Shown here: positions 8,027 to 24,315 of the stretch, one piece after another
Layout: the number at the start of each line of letters is the position of its first letter
Position numbering within the stretch: the first letter of the stretch is position 1
Origin: Mycolicibacterium peregrinum
GTDB taxonomy: Bacteria > Actinomycetota > Actinomycetes > Mycobacteriales > Mycobacteriaceae
Length of the DNA: 64,000 nt
Assembly: GCF_001665785.1 (NCBI RefSeq)
Contig: NZ_LZSO01000008.1
Span: 462,582-526,581 of the forward strand
Direction of reading: 5' to 3'
Position numbers and translations under genes: made by a program
The notes under the pieces: model-generated
Seen by the model: the letters and a program-made list of their open reading frames with translations, nothing else
The model's database searches: none
Told to the model about the DNA's origin: nothing

Positions 8027-8042
8027 CCACTAGGTGTAGTGT
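8027..8042 (+). promoter_or_regulatory. NrdR-like box in the nrdHIE leader
   Basis: CCACTAGGTGTAGTGT resembles the NrdR box ACACWATATATWGTGT with conserved flanks. A degenerate partner may lie about 31 bp upstream (around 7996-8011) but is weak. NrdR is the known ATP/dATP-sensing repressor of ribonucleotide reductase genes. Between the box and nrdH is an untranslated leader of about 200 bases with an 8-bp hairpin (8077-8084 with 8095-8102). I see no cobalamin riboswitch. Confidence 0.5.
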
Positions 8043-8253
8043 CTGTGAGACCGACAGGCCACCACAGTTCGGGAGCCGGCCGGAGCGTAGCGAATCCGGC
8101 CGAGTCGGTTTCAAGACCAGCCGGAGAGCGGCTTCGACCGGCAGGAATTTTGGCGGCCCGAAGGTCGCTGAACTTAAGCGAAACGTAAGACCCGATCAGT
8201 TGCCAGTCACCTGTCTAGTTTTTTCACTTTCCGCAAGAGGAGCCGTACCGAAG

Positions 8254-8493
8254 ATGACCGTCACCGTGTACACCAAGCCCGCATGCGTGCAGTGCAACGC
8301 CACCTACAAGGCGCTGGAGAAGCAGGGCATCGAGTTCGAGAAGGTGGACATCACCCTCGACAGCGAGGCCCGTGACTATGTCATGGCGCTCGGTTACCTG
8401 CAGGCCCCCGTTGTGGTGGCCGGTAACGACCACTGGTCGGGCTTTCGCCCCGATCGGATCAAGGCACTGAGCACGGTCGCCGCGACCGCGTAA
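8254..8493 (+). CDS. nrdH: Glutaredoxin-like NrdH redoxin
   Basis: The product has 79 residues. The redox motif CVQC is at Cys11 and Cys14 after the first strand (TVYTKPAC), and there is a conserved WSGFRPDRI near residue 62. Family NrdH proteins have a glutaredoxin-like sequence but are reduced by thioredoxin reductase, and they re-reduce the NrdE active-site disulfide. The ATG at 8254 is preceded by AAGAGGAG about 12 bases upstream. It is the first gene of nrdH-nrdI-nrdE, with a 35-bp gap to nrdI. It is about 500 bp from the upstream gene; this leader carries the NrdR-like box. Confidence 0.95.
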   Translation: MTVTVYTKPACVQCNATYKALEKQGIEFEKVDITLDSEARDYVMALGYLQAPVVVAGNDHWSGFRPDRIKALSTVAATA

Positions 8494-8528
8494 CGGAGGG
8501 CATCACCACGGGAGAGGAGCCGGACAGG

Positions 8529-8981
8529 ATGAGTCATCTCGTCTACTTCTCCAGCGTCTCGGAGAACACCCACCGCTTCGTCCAGAAGCTGGGATGGCCC
8601 GAAGCTCGCGTCACCCGAATCCCGCTGCATGGCCGCATCGAGGTGGACGAGCCCTACGTTCTGATCCTGCCCACCTACGGCGGCGGCCGTGCCACTCCCG
8701 ACATCGACAACGGTGGCTACGTCCCCAAGCAGGTCATCGCCTTTCTGAACAATGAACACAATCGGTCGTTGATCCGCGGCGTCATCGCCGCGGGCAACAA
8801 CAACTTCGGTGCGGAATTCGCCTACGCGGGCAATGTGGTCTCGCGCAAATGCGGTGTGCCGTACCTCTATCGCTTCGAACTCATGGGAACCCCGGACGAT
8901 GTCGAGGCTGTCCGTGCGGGGTTGAAAGACTTTTGGAAGGATCAGACGTGCCACCAACCGTCACAGCTGCAGAGCCTGTAA
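8529..8981 (+). CDS. nrdI: Flavodoxin-like NrdI (class Ib RNR maturation)
   Basis: The product has 150 residues. The N-terminal [15 protein letters not shown] is the NrdI FMN phosphate-loop pattern, followed by LPTYGGG (residues about 47-53) and the glycine/asparagine-rich [16 protein letters not shown] loop that wraps the isoalloxazine. NrdI supplies oxidant to assemble the Mn(III)2-tyrosyl radical in NrdF. The ATG at 8529 has GGAGAGGAG upstream. Its 3' end overlaps the nrdE GTG start by 34 bp, implying translational coupling. The dedicated partner nrdF lies about 53 kb away at 62066. Confidence 0.95.
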   Translation: MSHLVYFSSVSENTHRFVQKLGWPEARVTRIPLHGRIEVDEPYVLILPTYGGGRATPDIDNGGYVPKQVIAFLNNEHNRSLIRGVIAAGNNNFGAEFAYAGNVVSRKCGVPYLYRFELMGTPDDVEAVRAGLKDFWKDQTCHQPSQLQSL

Positions 8982-11116
8982 CCACCGCCGCGCACGCGCT
9001 GCCCGGCGAGACGGATTACCACGCGCTCAACGCGATGCTGAATCTGTATGACGCCGACGGCAAGATTCAGTTCGACAAGGATGTGCTCGCAGCGCGGGAG
9101 TACTTCCTGCAGCACGTCAACCAGAACACGGTGTTCTTCCACAGTCAGGACGAGAAGCTCGATTACCTGATCGAGAAGGAGTACTACGAGCGCGAGGTGC
9201 TCGATCAGTACAGCCGCAACTTCGTCAAGCAGCTGCTGGATCGGGCCTTCGCCAAGAAGTTCCGGTTCCCGACCTTCCTGGGTGCGTTCAAGTACTACAC
9301 GTCCTACACACTCAAGACTTTTGACGGGAAGCGCTACCTGGAGCGTTTCGAGGACCGTGTCGTGATGGTGGCGTTGACCCTGGCCGCCGGCGACACCGTG
9401 CTGGCCGAGAAGCTCGTCGACGAGATCATCGACGGCCGCTTCCAGCCGGCCACCCCCACGTTCCTCAACTCGGGCAAGAAGCAGCGCGGCGAGCCGGTGT
9501 CCTGCTTCCTGCTGCGCATCGAGGACAACATGGAGTCCATCGGGCGCTCGATCAACTCGGCCCTGCAGCTGTCCAAGCGCGGCGGCGGAGTTGCCTTGCT
9601 GCTGACCAATATTCGTGAGCACGGCGCGCCGATCAAGAACATCGAGAACCAGAGCTCGGGCGTCATCCCGATCATGAAGCTGTTGGAGGATTCGTTCTCC
9701 TACGCCAACCAGCTCGGTGCCCGCCAGGGTGCCGGCGCGGTGTACCTGCACGCGCATCACCCCGACATCTACCGGTTCCTCGACACCAAGCGCGAGAACG
9801 CCGACGAGAAGATCCGGATCAAGACGCTGTCACTGGGCGTGGTGATCCCGGACATCACCTTCGAGCTGGCGAAGAAGAACGAGGACATGTACCTCTTCTC
9901 GCCGTACGACGTCGAGAAGGTTTATGGCGTGCCGTTTGCCGACATCTCGGTGACCGAGAAGTACCACGAGATGGTCAACGACGGCCGGATCCGCAAGACC
10001 AAGATCAAGGCGCGCGAGTTCTTCCAGACGCTGGCCGAGCTGCAGTTCGAGTCGGGCTACCCGTACATCATGTACGAGGACACGGTGAACCGGGCCAACC
10101 CGATCGCCGGCAAGATCACCCACTCCAACCTGTGCTCGGAGATCCTGCAGGTTTCGACCGCCTCGGAGTTCAACGACGATCTGTCCTACAAGAAGGTCGG
10201 CAAGGACATCTCGTGCAACCTGGGGTCGATGAACATCGCCAAGACCATGGATTCACCGGACTTCGCGCAGTCCATCGAGGTGGCCATTCGGGCGCTGACC
10301 GCGGTGAGCGATCAGACCCACATCTGGTCGGTGCCGTCGATCGAGCAGGGTAACAACAGCTCGCACGCGATCGGCCTGGGGCAGATGAACCTGCACGGCT
10401 ACCTGGCCCGCGAACGGATCCACTACGGCTCCGAAGAAGGCATCGACTTCACCAACATCTACTTCTACACCGTGCTGTTCCACGCGTTGCGGGCCTCGAA
10501 TCTCATTGCGATCGAACGTGGTACGAGCTTCGGCGGGTTCGAGGACTCGAAGTACGCCTCCGGTGAGTTCTTCGACAAGTACACCGAGCAGGTGTGGGAG
10601 CCCGCTACCGACAAGGTCCGGCAGATCTTCGCCGACGCGGAGATCCACATCCCGACGCAGGACGACTGGAAGCAGCTGAAGGAGTCGGTGCAGAAGCACG
10701 GCATCTACAACCAGAACCTGCAGGCCGTTCCGCCGACCGGGTCGATCTCCTACATCAACCACTCGACGTCCTCGATCCACCCGGTGGCGAGCAAGATCGA
10801 GATCCGCAAGGAAGGCAAGATCGGCCGGGTCTACTACCCGGCGCCGTACCTGACCAACGACAACCTGGAGTACTACCAGGACGCGTACGAGATCGGGTAC
10901 GAGAAGATCATCGACACCTACGCCGCGGCCACCCAGCATGTGGACCAGGGTCTTTCGCTGACGCTGTTCTTCAAGGACACCGCCAACACCCGCGAGGTCA
11001 ACAAGGCGCAGATCTATGCCTGGCGCAAGGGCATCAAGACGCTGTACTACATCCGGCTGCGCCAGATGGCTTTGGAAGGCACTGAGGTGGAGGGTTGCGT
11101 CAGCTGCATGTTGTGA
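8948..11116 (+). CDS. nrdE: Ribonucleoside-diphosphate reductase class Ib, large subunit NrdE
   Basis: The product has 722 residues. It shows the active-site thiol region of class Ib R1: [16 protein letters not shown], then [12 protein letters not shown] and the radical-site loop [10 protein letters not shown]. The C-terminal shuttle cysteines are in GCVSCML. NrdE lacks the long N-terminal ATP-cone of NrdA, as here. It reduces NDPs to dNDPs using the NrdF radical and NrdH electrons. Start: the GTG at 8948 ([11 protein letters not shown]) is inside nrdI and matches the mycobacterial N-terminus. An in-frame start farther upstream (8849) would be antisense to nothing useful and overlaps nrdI heavily. 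A near-perfect hairpin at 11132-11192 follows. Confidence 0.96.
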   Translation: MPPTVTAAEPVTTAAHALPGETDYHALNAMLNLYDADGKIQFDKDVLAAREYFLQHVNQNTVFFHSQDEKLDYLIEKEYYEREVLDQYSRNFVKQLLDRAFAKKFRFPTFLGAFKYYTSYTLKTFDGKRYLERFEDRVVMVALTLAAGDTVLAEKLVDEIIDGRFQPATPTFLNSGKKQRGEPVSCFLLRIEDNMESIGRSINSALQLSKRGGGVALLLTNIREHGAPIKNIENQSSGVIPIMKLLEDSFSYANQLGARQGAGAVYLHAHHPDIYRFLDTKRENADEKIRIKTLSLGVVIPDITFELAKKNEDMYLFSPYDVEKVYGVPFADISVTEKYHEMVNDGRIRKTKIKAREFFQTLAELQFESGYPYIMYEDTVNRANPIAGKITHSNLCSEILQVSTASEFNDDLSYKKVGKDISCNLGSMNIAKTMDSPDFAQSIEVAIRALTAVSDQTHIWSVPSIEQGNNSSHAIGLGQMNLHGYLARERIHYGSEEGIDFTNIYFYTVLFHALRASNLIAIERGTSFGGFEDSKYASGEFFDKYTEQVWEPATDKVRQIFADAEIHIPTQDDWKQLKESVQKHGIYNQNLQAVPPTGSISYINHSTSSIHPVASKIEIRKEGKIGRVYYPAPYLTNDNLEYYQDAYEIGYEKIIDTYAAATQHVDQGLSLTLFFKDTANTREVNKAQIYAWRKGIKTLYYIRLRQMALEGTEVEGCVSCML

Positions 11117-11131
11117 GCATGCGCTAAGCCC

Positions 11132-11192
11132 GCCGAATGGCCAGTTATGGCACGTCATTCTCGAAAAGACGTGCCACAACTGGCCATTCGGC
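11132..11192. terminator. Near-perfect 25-bp hairpin after nrdE (repeat copy 2)
   Basis: The left arm 11132-11156 pairs with 11168-11192 with a single mismatch across an 11-base loop. It lies between nrdE (ends 11116) and the convergent small gene ending at 11201. The core GAATGGCCAGTTRTGGCAC is shared with 1010-1062, 10 kb away and in the same convergent setting. A bidirectional terminator is likely; a dispersed palindromic repeat is also possible. Confidence 0.65.
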
Positions 11193-11200
11193 TATATCGA

Positions 11201-11548
11201 TCAGATCGGCACCCAGAACGGTTCCGGACCGAGGGTGGCGTTGAACTCCTCGATCTTGGCCGGGGTTGTGAATGTGATGTCCAGATTCTCGCTTTCCCGC
11301 GACGTATAGAAGCGGCCCTTGCTTTCGGGCGGAGCGAAGATCGGTGTCAACTGCTCGTTCAAGCCGTTGGGTAGGTACTTGCGATACATGGTGAAGGGCA
11401 ATGCGTATCGGGCAGTGCCCATCTCGAATTCGATGACGGCGTTGGGCACAGGATTGTAGTCGGGGCCCTGTGGGTAGTCGCCGGTCATGTCGCACCTGAT
11501 CTGACGCAACGGACCGTCATATCCGCTGATCCGCGCAAATTCGCGCAC
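11201..11548 (-). CDS. Hypothetical protein, probably N-terminally truncated
   Basis: From a GTG at 11548 the frame gives 115 residues ending in NATLGPEPFWVPI. It is rich in aromatic and charged residues and contains MYRKYLPNGLNEQLTPIF and FYTSRESENLDITF. The frame stays open upstream to a TAA near 11644, and this part reads like genuine protein (RHFASFTDQEFYDDDAFAIV) but contains no ATG, GTG or TTG start. The gene may therefore have lost its beginning next to the degraded VOC gene at 11636. No signal peptide or membrane segment is seen. I do not recognise the family. The 3' end abuts the hairpin at 11132-11192. Confidence 0.4.
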   Translation of the reverse strand: MREFARISGYDGPLRQIRCDMTGDYPQGPDYNPVPNAVIEFEMGTARYALPFTMYRKYLPNGLNEQLTPIFAPPESKGRFYTSRESENLDITFTTPAKIEEFNATLGPEPFWVPI

Positions 11549-11635
11549 GATCGCGAAAGCATCGTCGTCGTAGAACTCCTGGTCCGTGAAGGACGCGAAA
11601 TGGCGCAGCGGCGGTTCCCGTTCATCGGCCTCGGG

Positions 11636-11890
11636 ATGTGGTTAATCCACGGACACACCCACTCCGATGCGCCACGGTCGGGAAAGCGATCGATCTGCGT
11701 GTCGCTGGAGGCGTGGGATCGGCAGCCGGCGTCGGCCGAGGAGATCGCTGCGGAGATGCAGCGGTGACGCGTCCGCGTCGACGACGAGGACTTCATGTAC
11801 GGCCGCAGCTACCACGACCTCGATGGACACTCCTGGCTGATCTTCCTGGATGGACCTGGGCGCGCAGGAGGGCTGAGGACGGACCGGTAA
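11636..11890 (+). pseudogene. Remnant of a VOC/glyoxalase-family protein with an internal TGA
   Basis: One frame reads MWLIHGHTHSDAPRSGKRS and then CVSLEAWDRQPASAEEIAAE. It is interrupted by TGA at 11765-11767 and then gives DDEDFMYGRSYHDLDGHSWL up to TAA at 11888. The second half is the typical C-terminal metal-site strand of glyoxalase/VOC proteins (FMYGRSFxDLDGHxW). The N-terminal VOC half is missing. It lies just outside the start of exonuclease III (opposite strand) and overlaps nothing else. The simplest reading is a dying gene at an insertion boundary. Read-through of the TGA as selenocysteine is unlikely: no SECIS-like context was examined. Confidence 0.55.
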
Positions 11891-11898
11891 CCGGCGGC

Positions 11899-12780
11899 TC
11901 AGGCGAAGGCGTACCGCACGACGACGGGCGCGTGGTCAGACAGCCGCGCGCCGGGTTCGGGTTCCTTGTCGACGGTCACCGACATGGCGGTCCGCGCGAG
12001 CCGCGGCGTGGCCAGGTGGTGATCGATGCGCCAGCCCACGTCCTTGACGAACGACTCGCCGGCCCAACTCCACCAGGACAACGGCCCGGGGCGGTCGCCG
12101 TGCAGCGTCCGCACCACGTCGACGAGCGTGCGCGGCCCGATCTGTGTGTCCAGCCAGGCGCGTTCCTCGGGGAGAAAGCCCTCCATCTTCTGTGCGGGCC
12201 GCCAATTGGTCACGTCGTGCGGAAGATGAGCGAGGTTCAGGTCTCCGAGCAGCAGGAACTCGCGACCCGCGTGAAGCGCCGCCCGGCGGTTCCGGCTCAG
12301 CTCGCGCGCGAACGCTCCGAGGAAGCGCATCTTCCGGTCGTACTTGGCGCCGCCGTCAGGCGTATCGCGCATGGTGCCGGGCCGCTGCAAGTGCGCGGGT
12401 AGGCCGCCCTTCGGCAGGTAGAGGCACGCCACGGTGAGGGGAACGTCCGCGAGGTCGACCTCGAGGTACCGGCCCTCGCGCGCATGGGCCCCGAGGCCCC
12501 GGCTGCGTGGCGGATGCGAGACCCAGGTCCGCACATCCGACGGTGCCTCGCGCGTCAGGATCGCGACGCCGTTGCGGCCCGGGATCGAGCCGCAGTCGAT
12601 TGCCGCGCGATAGCCGTCGAACGCGCCGACCTCCTCGCGTGGGCAGCGCAACTCCTGCAGGGCCACCACGCCGAGCCCCCGCCCGGCGAGCCAGGCGTCG
12701 AAGCCGCGACGGCGTGCTGCCCGGATTCCGTTGACGTTGAACGTGGCAATGCCCAGCGGAGGGTCTGGAGTGTCAGGCAT
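11899..12780 (-). CDS. xthA: Exodeoxyribonuclease III family AP endonuclease
   Basis: The product has 293 residues. All ExoIII/APE landmarks are present: ATFNVNGIRA at the start, catalytic Glu in ALQELRCP, the Tyr motif ACLYLPKGG, LLGDLNLAH (Asp/Asn), WRIDHHLAT and SDHAPVVV at the end. It would cleave abasic sites and remove 3' blocks in DNA repair. Start: the ATG at 12780 begins four residues before the conserved core and is preferred. The frame stays open to 13074, but the extra residues are low-complexity (HQHQ, MMTHMMH) and run across the DUF5997 gene end. Its neighbours are a degraded VOC gene downstream and DUF5997 upstream, about 200 bp away. Confidence 0.85.
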   Translation of the reverse strand: MPDTPDPPLGIATFNVNGIRAARRRGFDAWLAGRGLGVVALQELRCPREEVGAFDGYRAAIDCGSIPGRNGVAILTREAPSDVRTWVSHPPRSRGLGAHAREGRYLEVDLADVPLTVACLYLPKGGLPAHLQRPGTMRDTPDGGAKYDRKMRFLGAFARELSRNRRAALHAGREFLLLGDLNLAHLPHDVTNWRPAQKMEGFLPEERAWLDTQIGPRTLVDVVRTLHGDRPGPLSWWSWAGESFVKDVGWRIDHHLATPRLARTAMSVTVDKEPEPGARLSDHAPVVVRYAFA

Positions 12781-12980
12781 CTGGTGCTGGTGCTTCCGTT
12801 CGGAGTGCATCATGTGCGTCATCATCTTCGGCCCACGCGGTCCAAACAGTTCGTCCGATCCAGGGTGCAGCGTTTCGTCGGCGCCGGGCTTGTCGATGTG
12901 ACATTCCGAAAGTCGCTGCGATTTCAGCTCAGTTCCGCGGGGCGCGCTCTTTGCGGCGGTGGTGGCACGTGGCAGCGTCG

Positions 12981-13367
12981 TCAGCCTTCGCGGGCCTGCT
13001 CCGCACGCAGTGCCTTCAAGCGACGCTCTTCGCGCAGCACGCTCTGGTAGCTCTCGCGTTCGGCGACCAGCCACTCCGGGTTCTCCTCGAGCAGCTGATT
13101 GATCTGCTCGGTCGTCAATGCATCACCGACTCCGCCGCGCGAGAGACCGGCGATCGAGATGCCCAGCTTGGCTGCCACGAGATTCTTCGGGTGCGGACCG
13201 TTCTTGCGGAGATCCTTGAGCCACTGCGGCGGGTCGTCCTGCAAGGCGGCGAGCTCGGCGCGGGTGATCGCGTTCTCCTGGAACTCGGCAGGTGTCGCGG
13301 GCAAATAGACGTCCAGTTTCTTCGCCGCCGTGGCGGGTTTCATGGACTGCGCGTTTGGCCTGCTCAT
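12981..13367 (-). CDS. DUF5997 family protein
   Basis: The product has 128 residues and is predicted cytosolic and mostly helical. It contains TPAEFQENAITRAELAALQD, PPQWLKDLRKNGPHPKN, LVAAKLGISIAGLSRGGV, and LTTEQINQLLEENPEWL followed by a charged tail. This matches my recollection of actinobacterial DUF5997, whose function is unknown. It is divergent from the LysR-substrate-domain gene at 13396 with only 28 bp between starts. That pairing is common in actinobacteria and suggests a shared promoter region and linked roles. The helical KLGISIAGLSRGGVG segment looks like a small DNA-binding or protein-interaction motif, but I cannot assign it. Confidence 0.8.
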   Translation of the reverse strand: MSRPNAQSMKPATAAKKLDVYLPATPAEFQENAITRAELAALQDDPPQWLKDLRKNGPHPKNLVAAKLGISIAGLSRGGVGDALTTEQINQLLEENPEWLVAERESYQSVLREERRLKALRAEQAREG

Positions 13368-13395
13368 GGATTCAGCGTATCGGTAACCTGAGGCG

Positions 13396-14109
13396 GTGAC
13401 CCCACAGTCCCTGACCCTCGGGTACGTCCCCGGCGGGACGCCTGCGAAGTGGGCCCGGATCTGGGCGGAGCGTCACCCCGAGGTTCGGCTGCAGTTGTCC
13501 GCGCTCGACGCGGCCGACGCGGCCGGTGCAGTGCGGGACGGCGGCGTCGACGTGGCGTTGCTCCGGCCGACCGCGGACATGTCCGGGCTGGCGGTCATCC
13601 CGCTCTACGAGGAGACCACGGTGGCCGTGGTGCCGACGGATCACGTTCTCAGCGCCGCCGACGAGATCACCGCGGCGGACCTCGACGGCGAGCCAACGTT
13701 GCTCCCGCTCGACGATGTCGTGGCCTGGGCGGGCGCTCCCGGGGCCCCGCTCGACCATCGACCCGAGACCACCAAGGACGCAATAGAACTCGTTGCCGCC
13801 GGGATGGGCGTGCTCATCGTCCCGCAGTCGCTGGCACGGCTGCATCACCGCAAGGACCTCACGTATCGCCCGATCACCGACGCACCCACCTGTCCGGTGG
13901 TGCTGGCTTTCCCGGAAGGGGCGCAGTCGGAACTGGTCGAGGAATTCATCGGGATCGTGCGGGGCCGCAAAGCCAGTTCGTCGCGGGGACAGTCCGCGCC
14001 GGCACCGAAACGCACCGCACGGGAGAAGACTCTCGCGAAGCAGGCCGCCCGCGCTGCTGCCGGCAAAGTCGCCCGCAAGCCGGGTCCGGGCAAGCGCGGG
14101 CGACGCTGA
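13396..14109 (+). CDS. LysR substrate-binding-domain protein without HTH, basic C-terminal tail
   Basis: This GTG-start gene encodes 237 residues. Residues about 5-195 form a type 2 periplasmic-binding fold as in LysR effector domains: LTLGYVPGGTPAKWARIW, DVALLRPTADMSGL, LYEETTVAVVPTDHVL, ELVAAGMGVLIVPQS. The N-terminal winged HTH of true LysR regulators is absent. The last 45 residues are Lys/Arg/Ala-rich (AREKTLAKQAARAAAGKVAR, then KPGPGKRGRR), resembling a histone-like nucleic-acid-binding tail. It is divergent from the DUF5997 gene. It may sense a small molecule and bind DNA non-specifically or through a partner; this is inference. Confidence 0.8.
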   Translation: MTPQSLTLGYVPGGTPAKWARIWAERHPEVRLQLSALDAADAAGAVRDGGVDVALLRPTADMSGLAVIPLYEETTVAVVPTDHVLSAADEITAADLDGEPTLLPLDDVVAWAGAPGAPLDHRPETTKDAIELVAAGMGVLIVPQSLARLHHRKDLTYRPITDAPTCPVVLAFPEGAQSELVEEFIGIVRGRKASSSRGQSAPAPKRTAREKTLAKQAARAAAGKVARKPGPGKRGRR

Positions 14110-14647
14110 CGAATCTGTGCAAAGCGGCGTGACCGGACCGGTGAAAGGTTGGCAAAGCCGTGGCGCCCGCCGGGGGCATCGGTGGGCATTCTGCCGTCGG
14201 CAAGATTCTTGAGGTTTGCCAATTGCGCAATTGTTTGTTTGTCTGGCGATTTTTGAGCCTGCTTGAATAACGGACGTACGTATGGGTTCGAGGGCTGCGA
14301 TGCGTAATCTTTCACAGCGACGGTGACGCTTTTCCGTTCAAAACCCTGGTTGTCGTCATTAGCTGTCCGGGTTGTACCCGAGAGGCCGGCATCCCGCGTG
14401 GTCGGACAACATCCAGCTCTGGCAGCGCTGCTGAGTGTTCCTTGTTGTGAATGGAATGTTTGCCATCAAGGGTGGAGCAATTGGACTGTCGTCATCGTCA
14501 TTATTGTGTATGAATTGCCCAACGCAATTTTTCGCGAACGATGGATAGGGCACTAACTTCCACATTATTCTTCTCCGGTACGGGAGATTGGCGGGCCAGG
14601 TGTGACGGGTTTGGGGACCGTAGCCGCCGATTCTCGGGGGAGGAATC
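14110..14647 (+). promoter_or_regulatory. Long, relatively AT-rich non-coding region upstream of the NRPS
   Basis: This 538-bp stretch holds no convincing gene and is visibly richer in A/T than its surroundings, notably 14220-14360 and 14440-14570. It ends in GGGGGAGGAATC directly before the NRPS ATG, a strong ribosome site. Weak promoter-like hexamers (TTGGAC near 14480, TATTGT/TATGAA about 15-20 bases later) can be drawn, but I do not trust a single choice. No operator dyad of type A or B is present. Confidence 0.4.
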
Positions 14648-22363
<7,716 letters not shown>

Positions 22364-22430
22364 TGGGTTGTACCGAGGCGAGATTTGACAGTCCGGGAAT
22401 TGCGGGCCACCTCGCACGGTTCGTGCACGT

Positions 22431-22784
22431 ATGACAGCCACCGGCGATGTAGCGTCTTTCGGCCCCAACGCGGCTGGATACGAGTGGAAATCGACTGCCG
22501 ACGTCGAACCTGTCCAAGTGTTTCCCGGAATCACCGTCCGCCCACTCTGGCGGGGCGCCAACGGAGCCAAGGCGGCGATCACCACCATCGCGCCGGGGGC
22601 GGTCTGGGTCGGTCAAGACCTGCATGACCCAGGGCCTGAAGAGGTCTACGTGGTTTCCGGTGTCTTCAACGACGGCGTCAACGACTACGCCGCGGGCACC
22701 TTCCTGCACGCCCCTGCCGGGTCGTGGCACGTACCGCAATCCACGGACGGGTGCGTGCTGTTCCTCTTCTACCCAGAAGGTTGA
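22431..22784 (+). CDS. Cupin-domain protein (ChrR-like) following the NRPS
   Basis: The product has 117 residues with a single small beta-barrel cupin. Motif 1 reads GQDLHDPGPEEVYVVSGVF (metal His and Glu) and motif 2 reads FLHAPAGSWHVPQ, with two more histidines. The N-terminal half has a strand pair PGITVRPLWRG, typical of ChrR/anti-sigma-like cupins. It begins 67 bp after the NRPS on the same strand and ends 3 bp before the convergent lipoprotein gene, so it is probably the second gene of the NRPS transcript. It could act on the peptide product (oxygenase or isomerase) or be unrelated; no catalytic assignment is possible from sequence. Confidence 0.75.
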   Translation: MTATGDVASFGPNAAGYEWKSTADVEPVQVFPGITVRPLWRGANGAKAAITTIAPGAVWVGQDLHDPGPEEVYVVSGVFNDGVNDYAAGTFLHAPAGSWHVPQSTDGCVLFLFYPEG

Positions 22785-22787
22785 TGA

Positions 22788-23372
22788 TCAGGCGGGTAAC
22801 GCCTTGAGGATCTCCGATGCCGCCCGTTTCCACGCGGCGATGTCGGGTGGTCCGGGGATGTTGCCGGCGACCAGCACCACGTTCGCCAGATACCTGTCGG
22901 TGGCTACCCGCATCACCGGGAAATGGCTTGGGCCCGTTATGGGTTCAATGACCACGCGTCGGCCGATGCCAGGAACGTCAGTGGCCCCCGGTTTACCGAT
23001 GCCGGCCAGCAGCTGCTCGGTGATCACTCCGCTGGAGGGAGCCAGAACCTTTATCGATGCCGTGAACGACAGCACGCCGCCCGCGGAGGCGTAGTACTTG
23101 CAGCTACGTCCGATGGTCCCGTCGGTGTTGTTGATGTCGGTGTCCAGGCCGTCGTCGATTTCGACGCCTGAAAGGGCCGACATCTGCTCACCGGTGAGCA
23201 GACAGTCCGAAGGGAGGACACGCTCACGCCATTCCCCGGTGGACGCGCTTCGGGCATCGCTTCCGGCGACTGGTTGCCCCGTCACCAGGTGTGAACAGGC
23301 AGTGGCACATGCGAGTGCCCCGAGAGCCACAGCGAATCCGCATTTCCTGCCGAATGGACCTAGCGAAGGCAC
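22788..23372 (-). CDS. DUF3558-family lipoprotein
   Basis: The product has 194 residues. The N-terminal signal peptide (KCGFAVALGALACATAC) ends in a lipobox ACATAC-S with lipidated Cys near residue 26. Conserved cysteines (SDCLL and GRSCKYY) typical of mycobacterial DUF3558 proteins probably form a disulfide outside the membrane. The mature protein is hydrophilic and ends at KALPA. DUF3558 lipoproteins are common in mycobacteria and their function is unknown. The gene is convergent with the NRPS-cupin unit and divergent from the GNAT gene at 23457. Its link to the NRPS is uncertain. Confidence 0.85.
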   Translation of the reverse strand: MPSLGPFGRKCGFAVALGALACATACSHLVTGQPVAGSDARSASTGEWRERVLPSDCLLTGEQMSALSGVEIDDGLDTDINNTDGTIGRSCKYYASAGGVLSFTASIKVLAPSSGVITEQLLAGIGKPGATDVPGIGRRVVIEPITGPSHFPVMRVATDRYLANVVLVAGNIPGPPDIAAWKRAASEILKALPA

Positions 23373-23456
23373 GCTGCCACGCTATCTGACGGGCGGGTGT
23401 GGTGTAGCCGCCAAAAATCGATGGCTGTCACCAGGTTGTTCCATCAGGCTTGAAGC

Positions 23457-24287
23457 ATGCAGGCCCATCTACATCCGGCTCCGGCCGACTTCGAGCCGTC
23501 ATCGCGGTCCGTGTACCACCCGGATCCGGTGCTGTTCACCTTGGAGCTGACGACGCTACGCACGACGCCCTGGGCCGCCGAGCGAATCCTGTTGTCGGTC
23601 GCCCACGGCGATAGGGTCGCAGGCGCGGCGGTGCAGACGCTGGATTCGGTGCTGTTGGTGAACGGCCTGCCACCCGAGACTGCGATGACCGCGGCCCGGG
23701 CGCTGGTGGCGGCTGGGGCGAGCCTTGCGGGCGTGCGCGGAACACCTGCGACAGCCACGCCTTTCACGCAAGCGTGGCAGACGGTCACCGGTGTGCGGGC
23801 GAGTGAGTCCTCGCGCGACGTGCTCTATCGACTGGGGGAGCTGAGTCCACCGAACGGGGTCGCCGGGGGATGGCGAACTGCGCAAACCAGGGACGCCGAC
23901 ACTGTCGTGCACTGGTTGAACGAGTTCTTCGTCGAAGCATTCGGCGAGCCGTCGAACGTCGACGCGAGTCGGGCGATGCTCACCTCGATCGCCGATGCCG
24001 GTGACCGCATCCTGCTGTGGACGGTGGACGGAGAACCGGTCAGCATGGCGCGGGTGCGCGCAGCCGTCGTCGGCGCCTCCCGCATCGGCCCCGTCTATAC
24101 CCCGCCCGAACACCGCGGCCACGGGTATGCGGCCGCGGTTACCGCCGCGGCTGCTCGGTCCGCGCGGCGCGACGGGGCACGCGAGGTGGTGTTGTTCGCC
24201 GATGCCGCCAATCCGGTGTCCAACCGGGTTTACCGGCGCATCGGGTTCGCGCCCGTCGCCGAGGACGTGCGGTACACGCTGGGCTGA
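23457..24287 (+). CDS. GNAT-family N-acetyltransferase
   Basis: The product has 276 residues. The C-terminal GNAT core carries motif A VYTPPEHRGHGYAAAVT (R/Q-x-x-G-x-G/A acetyl-CoA pyrophosphate loop) near residues 215-231 and motif B NPVSNRVYRRIGF. The N-terminal half (about 1-130) is a second, degenerate GNAT-like domain without the loop. Such two-domain proteins acetylate amines of small molecules or peptides. It is divergent from the DUF3558 lipoprotein and convergent with the nitroreductase. It is close to the NRPS gene, but nothing ties it to tailoring of the dipeptide. Confidence 0.82.
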   Translation: MQAHLHPAPADFEPSSRSVYHPDPVLFTLELTTLRTTPWAAERILLSVAHGDRVAGAAVQTLDSVLLVNGLPPETAMTAARALVAAGASLAGVRGTPATATPFTQAWQTVTGVRASESSRDVLYRLGELSPPNGVAGGWRTAQTRDADTVVHWLNEFFVEAFGEPSNVDASRAMLTSIADAGDRILLWTVDGEPVSMARVRAAVVGASRIGPVYTPPEHRGHGYAAAVTAAAARSARRDGAREVVLFADAANPVSNRVYRRIGFAPVAEDVRYTLG

Positions 24288-24315
24288 AACATGTGAAGCC
24301 TCTGCGAAAACGACG

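Noticed and set aside
7752..8253. Cobalamin riboswitch in the nrdH leader
   Set aside because: No B12-box or matching architecture is seen, and class Ib reductase genes are not cobalamin-dependent.
11765..11767. Selenocysteine at the internal TGA of the VOC remnant
   Set aside because: The upstream half of the VOC domain is missing as well, so the gene is broken anyway; VOC proteins are not known selenoproteins.
12781..13074. N-terminal extension of exonuclease III
   Set aside because: The residues are low-complexity and overlap the DUF5997 gene end; the conserved core begins at the ATG at 12780.
14110..14647. Small genes or an MbtH-like gene upstream of the NRPS
   Set aside because: No frame with family features is present; the region looks regulatory or non-coding.
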